From positions 1-58,209 of the forward strand of contig CAKSZJ010000020.1 in the NCBI GenBank assembly GCA_934525595.1: a stretch of 58,209 nucleotides of DNA, given 5' to 3'. Below the pieces are notes generated by a model. It did no database searches. It was not told the DNA's origin and saw nothing but the letters and a program-made list of their open reading frames with translations. The number at the start of each line of letters is the position of its first letter. Within the stretch, counting starts at the first letter, position 1. This DNA comes from an uncultured Chiayiivirga sp. (GTDB lineage: Bacteria; Pseudomonadota; Gammaproteobacteria; Xanthomonadales; Xanthomonadaceae). This document shows, one piece after another, positions 16,580-25,054 of this stretch. Made by a program: the position numbers and the translations under genes.

Positions 16580-17112
16580 TGCACGGCATCGTGCTGGATG
16601 ACGATGAGCCCTATCGCCGCGTGCTGGCGCGTGCGCTGGAGCGCCGCGGCCTGACGGTGTATCCGGCGGCGGAGGTTGCCGAGGCGCTGCGCCTGGCGCG
16701 CCAGCATGCCCCCGACTTCGCCCTGCTGGATCTCAAGCTGGCCGATGGCGACGGCAGCGGGCTGGAGCTGATCGCACCCTTGCGCAACGCCGTGCCCGGC
16801 ATGCGCATCGTGCTGGTAACCGGCTACGCCAGCGTGGCCACGGCGGTGGAGGCGATCAAGCGCGGTGCCGACGACTACCTGCCCAAACCGGCCTCGGTGG
16901 AGGCGATCCTGCGCGCGCTGCACGGCGAGGCGGTCGAGCACGTGCCCGAGCCGGTGGCGATGACGCCGCTGGCGCGGATCGAGTGGGAGCACATCCAGCA
17001 GGCGCTGGCGGAAACCGGCGGCAACATTTCCGCCACGGCACGCCTGCTCGGCATGCACCGGCGCTCGCTGCAGCGCAAGCTGGCCAAACGCCCGCCCGGC
17101 GAGGGCGTCTGA
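16579..17112 (+). CDS. RegA/PrrA/ActR-type response regulator
   Basis: 177 residues. The receiver domain has the acidic pair LDDD near 6-9, the phospho-acceptor D51 in LLDLKLADGDG, Thr in LVTGYAS and Lys in YLPKPAS. A short linker leads to a Fis-type helix-turn-helix, IEWEHIQQALAETGGNISAT, then RLLGMHRRSLQRKLAKR, which is the RegA signature. RegA regulators control respiration, terminal oxidases, nitrogen and carbon fixation genes according to redox state. Overlaps the sensor kinase gene by one base (TGATG), so the two are co-translated. Targets are unknown; the copper genes just upstream are obvious candidates. Confidence 0.92.
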   Translation: MHGIVLDDDEPYRRVLARALERRGLTVYPAAEVAEALRLARQHAPDFALLDLKLADGDGSGLELIAPLRNAVPGMRIVLVTGYASVATAVEAIKRGADDYLPKPASVEAILRALHGEAVEHVPEPVAMTPLARIEWEHIQQALAETGGNISATARLLGMHRRSLQRKLAKRPPGEGV

Positions 17113-17222
17113 GAAACGGGTGCCGGGCGCGCCGGTGCCGGCGTGCCACAATGCGCGGCATCGCGCCGCGCCGGTACCGGACACCTTCCATCCCGCCGCC
17201 AGCGGCGCGCCTGGAGCCCTTG

Positions 17223-18407
17223 ATGAAGCTGTCCACCCGCGCCCGGCGCATCGAACCCTTCTACGTGATGGAAGTCGGCAAGGCCGCCGCGCAGCTCGCG
17301 CGCGAGGTGGCGGGCGGCGACCGTCCGGTGATCGCGCTCAACATCGGCGAGCCGGACTTCACCGCGCCGGCGCAGGTGCGCGAAGCCGCCGCGCGGGCGA
17401 TCCGGGACGGCACCACGCAGTACAGCCCGGCGCTGGGCCTGCCGGCGCTGCGCGAGCGCATCGCCGCGTGGTACGGGCAGCGCTTCGGCGTGGAGGTGCC
17501 TGCTTCGCGCATCGTGGTGACCGCCGGCGCTTCGGCCGCACTGCACCTGATCTGCCTTGCGCTGATCGAGGCGGGCGACGAGGTGCTGATGGCTGATCCC
17601 GGTTACCCCTGCAACCGCCACTTCGTGCTGGCCGCCGAAGGCCGGCCGGTGCTGATCCCGGCCGGTGCGCAGGATCGCTACCAGCTCAGCGCCGGGAAGG
17701 TGCGCGCGCACTGGGGGCCGGCCACGCGCGGCGTGCTGCTGGCCTCGCCGTCCAATCCCACCGGCACCTCGATCGATCCGGAGGAGCTGCGCCGCATCCA
17801 CGCCTTCGTGCGCGAGCGCGGCGGCGTCACCCTGCTCGACGAGATCTATCTGGGCCTGAGTCACGACGCCGCGTTCGGTCGTACCGGGCTGGCGCTGGGC
17901 GGGGACCTCGTCAGCATCAACAGCTTCTCCAAGTACTTCAGCATGACCGGCTGGCGCCTGGGCTGGCTGGTGGTGCCCGAGCCGCTGGTAGCGGTTCTGG
18001 AGCGGCTCGCGCAGAACCTCTTCATCTGCCCCAGCGTCATCGCCCAGCACGCCGCGCTGGCCTGCTTCGAGCCCGAAAGCCTGGCCGAATACGAGCGTCG
18101 CCGCGCCGAGTTCCGCGCCCGTCGCGACTACTTCATCCCCGAGCTTCAGCGCCTCGGTTTCAGCGTGCCGGTGCAGCCCGATGGCGCGTTCTACGCCTGG
18201 GCCGACGCCTCGGCCTGGTTCGAGCGCCTGGGCGTCGGCAACAGCTGGGATTTCGTGTTCGAGGTGCTGCGCCGCAGCCACCTCGCCCTTACTCCGGGCC
18301 GCGATTTCGGTCAGGCCGAAACTGCCCGCTTCGTGCGATTCTCCACCGCCAATTCGATGGACGCCCTGCGCGAGGCGGTCGCGCGGCTGGAGGCGCTGGG
18401 AGGATAG
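17223..18407 (+). CDS. Class I/II PLP-dependent aminotransferase
   Basis: 394 residues of fold-type I aminotransferase, aspartate-aminotransferase branch. Motifs: NIGEPDF near the N-terminus, YSPALGLPALRERIA, SPSNPTGT, DEIYLGL, the PLP-lysine segment SFSKYFSMTGWRLGW, and the substrate-carboxylate Arg near VRFSTANS. ATG 17223 matches the family N-terminus; a longer GTG/ATG start upstream would overlap the response regulator in another frame. The substrate is not determined by sequence alone; glutamate/aspartate/aromatic specificity is possible. A 110-base gap separates it from the response regulator. Convergent with recG. Confidence 0.88.
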   Translation: MKLSTRARRIEPFYVMEVGKAAAQLAREVAGGDRPVIALNIGEPDFTAPAQVREAAARAIRDGTTQYSPALGLPALRERIAAWYGQRFGVEVPASRIVVTAGASAALHLICLALIEAGDEVLMADPGYPCNRHFVLAAEGRPVLIPAGAQDRYQLSAGKVRAHWGPATRGVLLASPSNPTGTSIDPEELRRIHAFVRERGGVTLLDEIYLGLSHDAAFGRTGLALGGDLVSINSFSKYFSMTGWRLGWLVVPEPLVAVLERLAQNLFICPSVIAQHAALACFEPESLAEYERRRAEFRARRDYFIPELQRLGFSVPVQPDGAFYAWADASAWFERLGVGNSWDFVFEVLRRSHLALTPGRDFGQAETARFVRFSTANSMDALREAVARLEALGG

Positions 18408-18491
18408 CGGTCTCGATTCGCGGTGCAGCAGGCGCACGATGCGGCGCCGCGCGGATCATGTGCCGGCGCGCCCGTCGAGCAGGCGGCTCGC

Positions 18492-20618
18492 TCACGCGTC
18501 GGCGTAGCGCACCGCTTGGCCGATCCAGCGTTCGATCAGGCGATCGGCCACCTGCGGCGCACGTGCGAGCAGTGCGTCCGCGGCCGCCTGCACCTGCGGC
18601 AGCAGGGCGGCGTCGCGCAGCGGGTCGGCAATGCGGAAGCCGGCGAGGCCGGTCTGGCGGGTTCCCAGCAGCTCGCCGGGGCCGCGCAGCGCCAGATCCT
18701 TTTCCGCGATGCGGAAGCCGTCGCTGGTCTCGCGCATCACCGCCAGGCGCTCGCGCGCGGCCTGCGACAGCGGCGAGCGGTACATCAGCACGCAGGTCGA
18801 TGCCTCCGAACCGCGCCCGACGCGGCCGCGCAGCTGATGCAGCTGGGCCAGCCCGAGGCGCTCGGCGTTTTCGACCAGCATCAGGCTGGCGTTCGGGACG
18901 TCCACGCCCACCTCGATCACCGTGGTGGCGACGAGCAGCTGGATTTCGCCGGCCTTGAACGCCGCCATCGCGGCCTGCTTTTCCGCCGGCTTCATGCGTC
19001 CGTGCACCAGGCCGACGCGCACGCCGGGAAGCTGTTCGCTCAGCTGTTCGTAGGCGGTCTGGGCGGCCTGTGCCTCGATTTTCACCATGCCCGGCGCGCT
19101 GGGCTCCTCGCTTTCCTCGATCAGGGTGCAGACCCAGTAGGCCTGCCGCCCGTGGGAAAGGGCGGCGCGGATGCGTTCCACCAGTTCGTCGCGCCGCAGT
19201 GCGTCCACCGCGACAGTCTGCACCGGCGTGCGGCCGGGCGGCAGTTCGTCGATCACCGAAACGTCGAGATCGGCGTAGGCGGTCATCGCCAGCGTGCGCG
19301 GGATCGGCGTGGCGGTCATCACCAGCTGATGCGGGACATGCCGCCCATCGGCGCCCTTGTCGCGCAGCACCAGGCGCTGGTGCACGCCAAATCGGTGCTG
19401 TTCGTCGACGATCACCAGCGCCAGCCGCGCGAAGGCGACCGGCTCCTGCAGCAGCGCGTGGGTGCCGATCACCAGCGGTGTGCCGGCGGCGATGCGCTCC
19501 AGCGCGGCGGTACGGGCTTTGCCCTTCACCTTGCCGGAGAGCCACACCGCCTCCACGCCGAGCGGCTCGAACCATGCGGCGAAGGCCTGCGCGTGCTGCT
19601 CGGCCAGAAGTTCGGTGGGTGCCATCAGCGCCACCTGCGCGCCGGCCTCGATCGCGGCCAGCGCGGCGAAGGCCGCGACGATGGTCTTGCCGGAGCCGAC
19701 GTCGCCCTGCACCAGGCGCAGCATCGGCTCGCTGCGCGACAGGTCGTCGGCAATCTCGCGCAGCACGCGGCGTTGCGCCGCGGTGAGCCGGAACGGCAGC
19801 GCGGCCGCGAGCCGGCGCGCCAGCCTGCCGCGTGCTTCGAGCGCCAGCGCGCCCTGGCGCTTCATCGAGAGGCGCTGGCGGCGCATGCTGAGCTGGTGCG
19901 CGAGCAGTTCTTCAAGGGCCAGCCGCTGCTGCGCCGGATGCCGGAACTGCGCCAGTTCCGCCAGATCCACGCCGGGCGGCGGACGGTGCAGGAAGCGCAC
20001 CGCCTCGCACCAGCGCGGCAGCGCGAGATCGCCGAAGGCCGAGGCAGGAAGCAGCTCCAGCGCGTCGCTTTCGGGCAGGTGATCGAGCGCCGCCGACACC
20101 AGCCGCGCAAGCTGCACCGGGCCGATGCCTTCGATCGCCGGATACACCGGGTCGAGCCGGTCTCCCAGCGCCGGCTCGGCGGCGTCGGCGAGCACGCGGT
20201 ATCCGGGATGCACCATTTCCACGCCGAAATGGCCGGCGCGCGCCTCGCCGTGGCACAGGATGCGGGCCCCTACCGACAGCGCCCTGAGCTGCGCCGCATG
20301 GACGTGGAAGAAGCGCAGCACCAGGCTGGCGCCCGACGCGTCGCCCACCGCCACGCGAAGCATCGGACGGCCGCGGAATCCGCGTTCGACCGCTTCGATG
20401 CGTCCCAGGACCTGCGCCGTATCGCCGTGGCGCAGCGCGCGGATCGGCGTCAGACGGGTGCGGTCCTCGTAGCGCAGCGGCAGGTGCAGCCAAAGATCCT
20501 GCAGCGTCGTGATGCCGCGCGCGGCGAGCCGTGCGGTCAGCGCCGGCCCGGCGCCCTTGAGCCCGGTGACCGGCATGCGCGCGGGATCCGCGCGCGCGCT
20601 GCTCGCGTCCGGCTGCAT
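18492..20618 (-). CDS. recG: ATP-dependent DNA helicase RecG
   Basis: 708 residues with the whole RecG architecture: N-terminal helix and wedge OB-fold (RGITTLQDLWLHLPLRYEDR), then helicase motifs GDVGSGKT (Walker A), DEQHRFG (motif II), TATPIPRT (motif III), TTVIEVGVDVPNA and QLRGRVGRG. The C-terminal TRG-type element includes ARERLAVM...SDGFRIAEKDLALRGPGE. RecG reverses stalled replication forks and branch-migrates recombination intermediates. It is the last gene of the minus-strand gmk-rpoZ-spoT-ridA-recG order, 13 bases after ridA. Confidence 0.97.
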   Translation of the reverse strand: MQPDASSARADPARMPVTGLKGAGPALTARLAARGITTLQDLWLHLPLRYEDRTRLTPIRALRHGDTAQVLGRIEAVERGFRGRPMLRVAVGDASGASLVLRFFHVHAAQLRALSVGARILCHGEARAGHFGVEMVHPGYRVLADAAEPALGDRLDPVYPAIEGIGPVQLARLVSAALDHLPESDALELLPASAFGDLALPRWCEAVRFLHRPPPGVDLAELAQFRHPAQQRLALEELLAHQLSMRRQRLSMKRQGALALEARGRLARRLAAALPFRLTAAQRRVLREIADDLSRSEPMLRLVQGDVGSGKTIVAAFAALAAIEAGAQVALMAPTELLAEQHAQAFAAWFEPLGVEAVWLSGKVKGKARTAALERIAAGTPLVIGTHALLQEPVAFARLALVIVDEQHRFGVHQRLVLRDKGADGRHVPHQLVMTATPIPRTLAMTAYADLDVSVIDELPPGRTPVQTVAVDALRRDELVERIRAALSHGRQAYWVCTLIEESEEPSAPGMVKIEAQAAQTAYEQLSEQLPGVRVGLVHGRMKPAEKQAAMAAFKAGEIQLLVATTVIEVGVDVPNASLMLVENAERLGLAQLHQLRGRVGRGSEASTCVLMYRSPLSQAARERLAVMRETSDGFRIAEKDLALRGPGELLGTRQTGLAGFRIADPLRDAALLPQVQAAADALLARAPQVADRLIERWIGQAVRYADA

Positions 20619-20631
20619 CGGATCGATGGGC

Positions 20632-21015
20632 TCAGTCGAGCACCATCACCAGGTCGATTTCCACCTGCGCGCTCTTCGGCAGGGCCGAGACCTGGATGGT
20701 GGATCGCGCCGGATACGGCTCGGAGAAGTACTCCTTCATCACCGCATTGACGGTGGCGAAGTGCGCCAGATCGGTCATGTAGATGCCCACGCGCACCACC
20801 TTGGCGAAGCTGCCGCCGGCCGCCTCGCATACCGCGGCGAGGTTCTTGAACACCTGGCGCGCCTGCGCCTCGATGTCGCCCTCGACCAGCGCCATGGTGG
20901 CCGGGTCAAGCGGGGTCTGGCCGGAGAGGTAGACGGTTTTGTCCACGCGCACGGCCTGGGAGTACGGGCCGATGGCCGCCGGTGCGGCATCGGTGTGGAT
21001 GATCTGTCGGGACAT
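20632..21015 (-). CDS. ridA: RidA family enamine/imine deaminase
   Basis: 127 residues covering the complete RidA (YjgF/YER057c/UK114) fold: [34 protein letters not shown] and the terminal [13 protein letters not shown]...VEIDLVMV. The Arg in the PARST motif is the substrate-carboxylate-binding residue. RidA hydrolyses reactive 2-aminoacrylate released by PLP enzymes to pyruvate and ammonia. ATG 21015 gives the family N-terminus; the open frame extends slightly further without a better start. Lies between spoT and recG, as is usual in Xanthomonadales. Confidence 0.95.
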   Translation of the reverse strand: MSRQIIHTDAAPAAIGPYSQAVRVDKTVYLSGQTPLDPATMALVEGDIEAQARQVFKNLAAVCEAAGGSFAKVVRVGIYMTDLAHFATVNAVMKEYFSEPYPARSTIQVSALPKSAQVEIDLVMVLD

Positions 21016-21079
21016 GGCGCAGCCTCGCTTGGGGATGGGGAGCGGCAAGTTTAGCCGTGCCGGCGCGCGGCGGGATCGG

Positions 21080-23260
21080 TCAGCGCCGCTGCACGCCGAT
21101 CACCACCGGTAGGCGGCGCACCTTGCGGATCACGTCGGCCAGGTGCTTGCGGTTACGCACGTTCATGGTGAACACAATCACCGCGGCCTGCTGGTCGCGG
21201 TCCTGGTATTCGACGTTCTCGATGTTGGCGCCGGTTTCTCCGATGGCGCTGGCGACGCGCGCGAGGACGCTCGGCTTGTTCTCCACTTCAACCCGCATCG
21301 TGGAGCGGAAGTCGCCCTGAACCTCGCGCCCCCAGCCGATCGGCACCCAGCGCTCGGGCGTCTTGCGCAGCTCCGGCACGTTGCGGCAGTCGGCGCGGTG
21401 CACGACGATGCCCTTGCCGGTGGAGAGGTAGCCCATGATGTCGTCGCCGGGCACCGGCAGGCAGCAGTCCGGGAAGGTGAGCACGCCGCGCTCGCCGCCG
21501 GTGATGAGGATCTTCTCGGCGCTGGGCGCGTGCGGCACGTGGTTCTGCCCGTCCACGTTGCGGGTGAGCGTCTGCGCCACCTGCGCGGCCATGCGGTTGC
21601 CCAGGGCTATTTCCGAGAGCAGCTCCTCCAGGCGGCGCAGGCGCGATTCGGACAGGTACTGGTCGAGCACCTTGGAAGGAATCCTGTCGAGCGAGCTGTC
21701 CACCGCCTCCAGCGCGCGATCCAGCATGCGGTGGCCCAGCTCCACGGCGTCCTCGTGCTGCAGGCGCTTGAGGAAGTGGCGGATCGAGGTGCGCGCGCGG
21801 CTGGACACGACCCAGTCCAGCCAGCTCGTATTGGGCGTGGCCGAAGGTGCGGTGATGATCTCCACGGTCTGGCCGCTGGCCAGGCGTGCGCGCAGCGGCA
21901 CCAGTTTCTTGTCCACCCGTGCGGCGACCGCGTGGTCGCCCACGTCGGTGTGCACCGCATAGGCGTAGTCGAGCGCGGTGGCGTGGCGCGGCAGCGAGAG
22001 GATGTCGCCCTTGGGCGAGAAGAGGTAAACCTCGTCGGGGAAGAGGTCCACCTTGACGTTGTCGAGGAACTCGATCGAGGAGCCGGCCGCCTTCTGGTTC
22101 TCCAGCAGGCCCGACAGCCAGGCCTGGGCGCGGCTCTGGGCGCTCGACTGGGTGCCGTTGGGCGACTTGTACAGCCAGTGCGCCGCGATGCCGCGCTCGG
22201 CGACCTGATCCATGTCCTCGGTGCGGATCTGCACCTCCACCGGCGAGCCGAAGGGGCTGAACAGGAGGGTGTGCAGCGACTGGTAGCCGTTGGCCTTGGG
22301 GATGGCGATGAAGTCGCGGAAGCGCTGTTCCACCGGCTTGTAGAGACTGTGCACCGCGCCCAGCGCCATGTAGCACTCCATGACCCGCGCAACCACCACG
22401 CGGAATCCGAACACGTCCATCACCTGGTCGAAGCTCTTCTGCTCCAGCTTCATCTTGCGGTAGATGCTGTAGGCCGACTTCACCCGCCACACGATGCGGT
22501 GCGGGATGTCTTCCTGGGCCAGCCGCTGGTCGATCGCCGCCTCGATCCGGCCCATCGCTTCGCGCCGCGATACCGGGAGGGTCCGGATGCGGCGGGTGAT
22601 GACGTCGTAGCGACGCGGGTGAAGGCCGCGGAAGCCGAGCTCCTGCAACTCGCCCTTGATCCGGTTCATGCCCAGGCGCTGGGCGATGGGTGCGTAGATG
22701 TCGAGGGTTTCGCGCGCGATGCGACGGCGCGAATCGGGGCTCATGGAGTCGATCGTGCGCATGTTGTGCAGCCGATCGGCCAGTTTGATCAGGATGACGC
22801 GGAGATCGCGCGCCATGGCCAGCAGCATCTTGCGGAAGCTCTCGGCGGCGGCCTCCTGGCGATCGCGGAAGCTCAGCTTGTCGAGCTTGGTGACGCCATC
22901 GACCAGTTCGGCAACCGTTTCGCCGAACTCGTCGGCAATTCGCGCGCGCTCGACCGGCGTGTCTTCCAGCACGTCGTGCAGAATCGCCGCGCAGAGCGTT
23001 TCCACGTCCATGCCCAGATCGACGAGCACCGTGGCCACCGCGACCGGATGGGTGATGTAGGCTTCGCCGCTCTTGCGGGTCTGGCCATCGTGCGCAGCGG
23101 CACCGAGGCGATAGGCCTGGCGGATCAGCCCGAGCTGGTCGGCGGGCAGGTAGGTTGCGGCGCGCCGAACGAGGTCGTCGACCTGCTCCGGACACGGATC
23201 AGGGACACTGTCGGTCGAAGCTGCAGCGGGCGCAGCGGCGGCGGGGAAGGAATCATGCAT
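21080..23260 (-). CDS. spoT: Bifunctional (p)ppGpp synthetase/hydrolase
   Basis: 726 residues in RelA/SpoT order: HD hydrolase domain ([15 protein letters not shown]), synthetase domain ([24 protein letters not shown]), TGS domain ([27 protein letters not shown]), a helical region and a C-terminal ACT domain ([15 protein letters not shown]). The HD motif is intact, so hydrolysis of the stringent alarmone should be possible, and this is the SpoT-type enzyme. It lies downstream of rpoZ, as in E. coli. An unusual N-terminal Ala/Pro-rich extension of about 25 residues precedes the HD domain. The 102-base gap to rpoZ contains two strong hairpins. Confidence 0.96.
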   Translation of the reverse strand: MHDSFPAAAAPAAASTDSVPDPCPEQVDDLVRRAATYLPADQLGLIRQAYRLGAAAHDGQTRKSGEAYITHPVAVATVLVDLGMDVETLCAAILHDVLEDTPVERARIADEFGETVAELVDGVTKLDKLSFRDRQEAAAESFRKMLLAMARDLRVILIKLADRLHNMRTIDSMSPDSRRRIARETLDIYAPIAQRLGMNRIKGELQELGFRGLHPRRYDVITRRIRTLPVSRREAMGRIEAAIDQRLAQEDIPHRIVWRVKSAYSIYRKMKLEQKSFDQVMDVFGFRVVVARVMECYMALGAVHSLYKPVEQRFRDFIAIPKANGYQSLHTLLFSPFGSPVEVQIRTEDMDQVAERGIAAHWLYKSPNGTQSSAQSRAQAWLSGLLENQKAAGSSIEFLDNVKVDLFPDEVYLFSPKGDILSLPRHATALDYAYAVHTDVGDHAVAARVDKKLVPLRARLASGQTVEIITAPSATPNTSWLDWVVSSRARTSIRHFLKRLQHEDAVELGHRMLDRALEAVDSSLDRIPSKVLDQYLSESRLRRLEELLSEIALGNRMAAQVAQTLTRNVDGQNHVPHAPSAEKILITGGERGVLTFPDCCLPVPGDDIMGYLSTGKGIVVHRADCRNVPELRKTPERWVPIGWGREVQGDFRSTMRVEVENKPSVLARVASAIGETGANIENVEYQDRDQQAAVIVFTMNVRNRKHLADVIRKVRRLPVVIGVQRR

Positions 23261-23300
23261 GCCGCCAGACTACGCAGCATCGCCGTTAAGGGCAATGATG

Positions 23301-23351
23301 GCGGGCCGTGGCCCGCACCTGCGTTGATGGTGCGCCGGCGCGGGGCCGGCG
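23301..23351 (-). other. Two tandem hairpins between rpoZ and spoT
   Basis: GCGGGCC-GT-GGCCCGC at 23301-23316 (7-bp stem) and CGCCGGC / GCCGGCG at 23333-23351 (7-bp stem, 5-base loop) lie in the short rpoZ-spoT spacer. No T-run follows on the minus strand. They could limit read-through from rpoZ into spoT or protect the upstream mRNA after processing; a role is not shown. Confidence 0.4.
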
Positions 23352-23362
23352 GCACGGGGCGA

Positions 23363-23662
23363 TCAGAGGTCGTCGCCGCCCTTGGAAAGGTCGTCGTCGA
23401 CCTCGGCCGCGGCCCACTCCAGCGCCTCGCGCTCGCGGCGCTCGCGTTCGATCCGGTCCACTTCGGCGATGGTTGCGTCGTCGATGCTGCGCGAGGCGAT
23501 CTCGCGCAGCGCCAGAACGGTGGGCTTGTCGTCGTCCTCTTCGCCTTCCAGCGTGCTGGGCGCGCCCTTGGCGAGCTGGCGCGCGCGGCGCGACGCCATG
23601 ATGACCAGTTCGAAACGGTTGTCGACCACTTCGAGGCAATCTTCTACGGTGACACGAGCCAT
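23363..23662 (-). CDS. rpoZ: RNA polymerase omega subunit
   Basis: 99 residues starting [11 protein letters not shown], then the hallmark [18 protein letters not shown] and [11 protein letters not shown]. The C-terminal acidic tail ([13 protein letters not shown]) and the length of 99 fit xanthomonad omega rather than the 91-residue enterobacterial form. ATG 23662 is the family start; an upstream in-frame ATG at 23755 would add unrelated residues. Omega stabilises the beta' subunit and forms part of a ppGpp-binding site, so linkage to spoT makes regulatory sense. Confidence 0.97.
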   Translation of the reverse strand: MARVTVEDCLEVVDNRFELVIMASRRARQLAKGAPSTLEGEEDDDKPTVLALREIASRSIDDATIAEVDRIERERREREALEWAAAEVDDDLSKGGDDL

Positions 23663-23797
23663 GGGGGCTTCCTCGGCCAAAGCCGGAATGACAAACGAAC
23701 CCGGCATTTTAGGGGAGGCATGAAGGCGGAAGCAAATCCGGCCTTGCCCGGACATTCGCCTGCACGCGGACGTGTTCCGCGCAACACCGAGGCCCGC

Positions 23798-24418
23798 TCA
23801 GGCCAGCAGCGCGTCCAGCAGGCCGGGATGATGCGCGAGCTGCGCGGCGGTGCGCAGGCGCTGGGCGCGGATGATCGACAGGAGATCGTCGGTGGCGCGG
23901 GCGAAATCGCGGTTCACCACCAGATAGTCGAATTCCGGCGCGTGCTCCATTTCACCGCGAGACCCCGCGAGCCGGCGCAGGATGGTTTCCTCGGAATCCT
24001 GCCCGCGCGTGCGCAGGCGGCGCTCCAGTTCCTCGCGCGAGGGCGGCAGGATGAAGATCGTCACGCAGTCGGGCACCTTCTGGCGCACCTGGCGCGCGCC
24101 CTGCCAGTCGATCTCCAGGAGGACATCGCGCCCGGCAGCAAGGTGCGGCTCCACCGACTGGCGTGCCGTGCCCTTGTAGTCGCCGTGCACGATGGCGTAT
24201 TCGAAGAAATCGCCGGCCTCGATCATGCGCCGGAATTCGTCAGAGCTGATGAAGTTGTAGTGCTGGGCGTGGCGTTCGCTCGGGCGTGGATCGCGCGAGG
24301 TGAACGAAATGGAGAGCGAGATCTCCGGTTCGCGTGCCAGCACGGCATTCACCAGCGAAGACTTCCCCGCCCCGGAGGGCGCGGCGATGACGAAAAGGCA
24401 GCCGCGGCGCGCGCTCAT
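23798..24418 (-). CDS. gmk: Guanylate kinase
   Basis: 206 residues. The P-loop is APSGAGKSSLV near residue 13, followed by the GMP-binding SFTSRDPRPSE and the HYNFIS and FFEYAIVHGDYKGT segments. DVLLEIDWQGARQV and the LID region with RLRTRGQDSEE complete the kinase. It phosphorylates GMP to GDP with ATP. First gene of the gmk-rpoZ-spoT-ridA-recG group; 135 bases separate it from rpoZ. No intrinsic terminator seen between them. Confidence 0.97.
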   Translation of the reverse strand: MSARRGCLFVIAAPSGAGKSSLVNAVLAREPEISLSISFTSRDPRPSERHAQHYNFISSDEFRRMIEAGDFFEYAIVHGDYKGTARQSVEPHLAAGRDVLLEIDWQGARQVRQKVPDCVTIFILPPSREELERRLRTRGQDSEETILRRLAGSRGEMEHAPEFDYLVVNRDFARATDDLLSIIRAQRLRTAAQLAHHPGLLDALLA

Positions 24419-24560
24419 GCGCCAGGACGCTTGCAGGACGGGATCAGGATCGTCACACGGAAACTCCGGGCCAGCTCGCCGGCGCGAATCGCCGCGAGGG
24501 GGCGGAATGGTACTACGCGGGATTCCGGTGCGGTGTGCTCGCCGGAACCGGATCGTGCGC

Positions 24561-24878
24561 TCAGAAGACGAACGTGACGCCGATGACCTGCGCCTTGCCG
24601 TCGGTGAGCTTGACCCGGCAGTCGAGCGTCTGGGTGTACTGCGACTGCAGGCCGGTGTCGAAGGTCACCGGCGCCCGGAGCCGGAGCGCGTCCTTGCCCT
24701 CGCTCGCCGCGCTTTGCTCCAGGGCCTTGGGATCCACCGCAAGGAGCTTGCCCTCGGCGCGCTCCTTGGCGGCATCTGCGCAGGCCGCTGCCGCTCGCGC
24801 GGCAGGCGAGTCGCCGCACCCTGCCAGCGCCGATGCCACGGCCAGCGCCATGATGATTCGCGTCGCATGCCCTGTCAT
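24561..24878 (-). CDS. Small predicted lipoprotein, unknown function
   Basis: 105 residues with a classical lipobox: ALAVASALAGC, so Cys21 is probably lipidated. A GGGAGGACGGC ribosome site precedes the ATG at 24878. After an Ala-rich linker (CADAAKERAEG) the mature part contains one further Cys in LDCRVKL, near the C-terminus, and ends KAQVIGVTFVF, beta-rich in character. I do not recognise a named domain. Lies on the same strand upstream of gmk with a 142-base gap, so probably independent. Confidence 0.65.
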   Translation of the reverse strand: MTGHATRIIMALAVASALAGCGDSPAARAAAACADAAKERAEGKLLAVDPKALEQSAASEGKDALRLRAPVTFDTGLQSQYTQTLDCRVKLTDGKAQVIGVTFVF

Positions 24879-25054
24879 GCCGTCCTCCCTGTGCGCTTCG
24901 CGGGCTGCCTTGCAGGGCGGCCGTTGAAGTCATTCCCGAGAAACAGGACGAGAAAATAGCGCAACTGCCGAACGTTTCCAGTACTTGATGCAAGATTTGC
25001 ATCAATTCACATTTCCCGACGCGGCGCGCGGACGGCAGACGCTGCTGCGGGCGA

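Noticed and set aside
21143..24577. 1144-codon plus-strand open frame across spoT, rpoZ and gmk
   Set aside because: It lies antisense to three conserved housekeeping genes and carries no recognisable domain.
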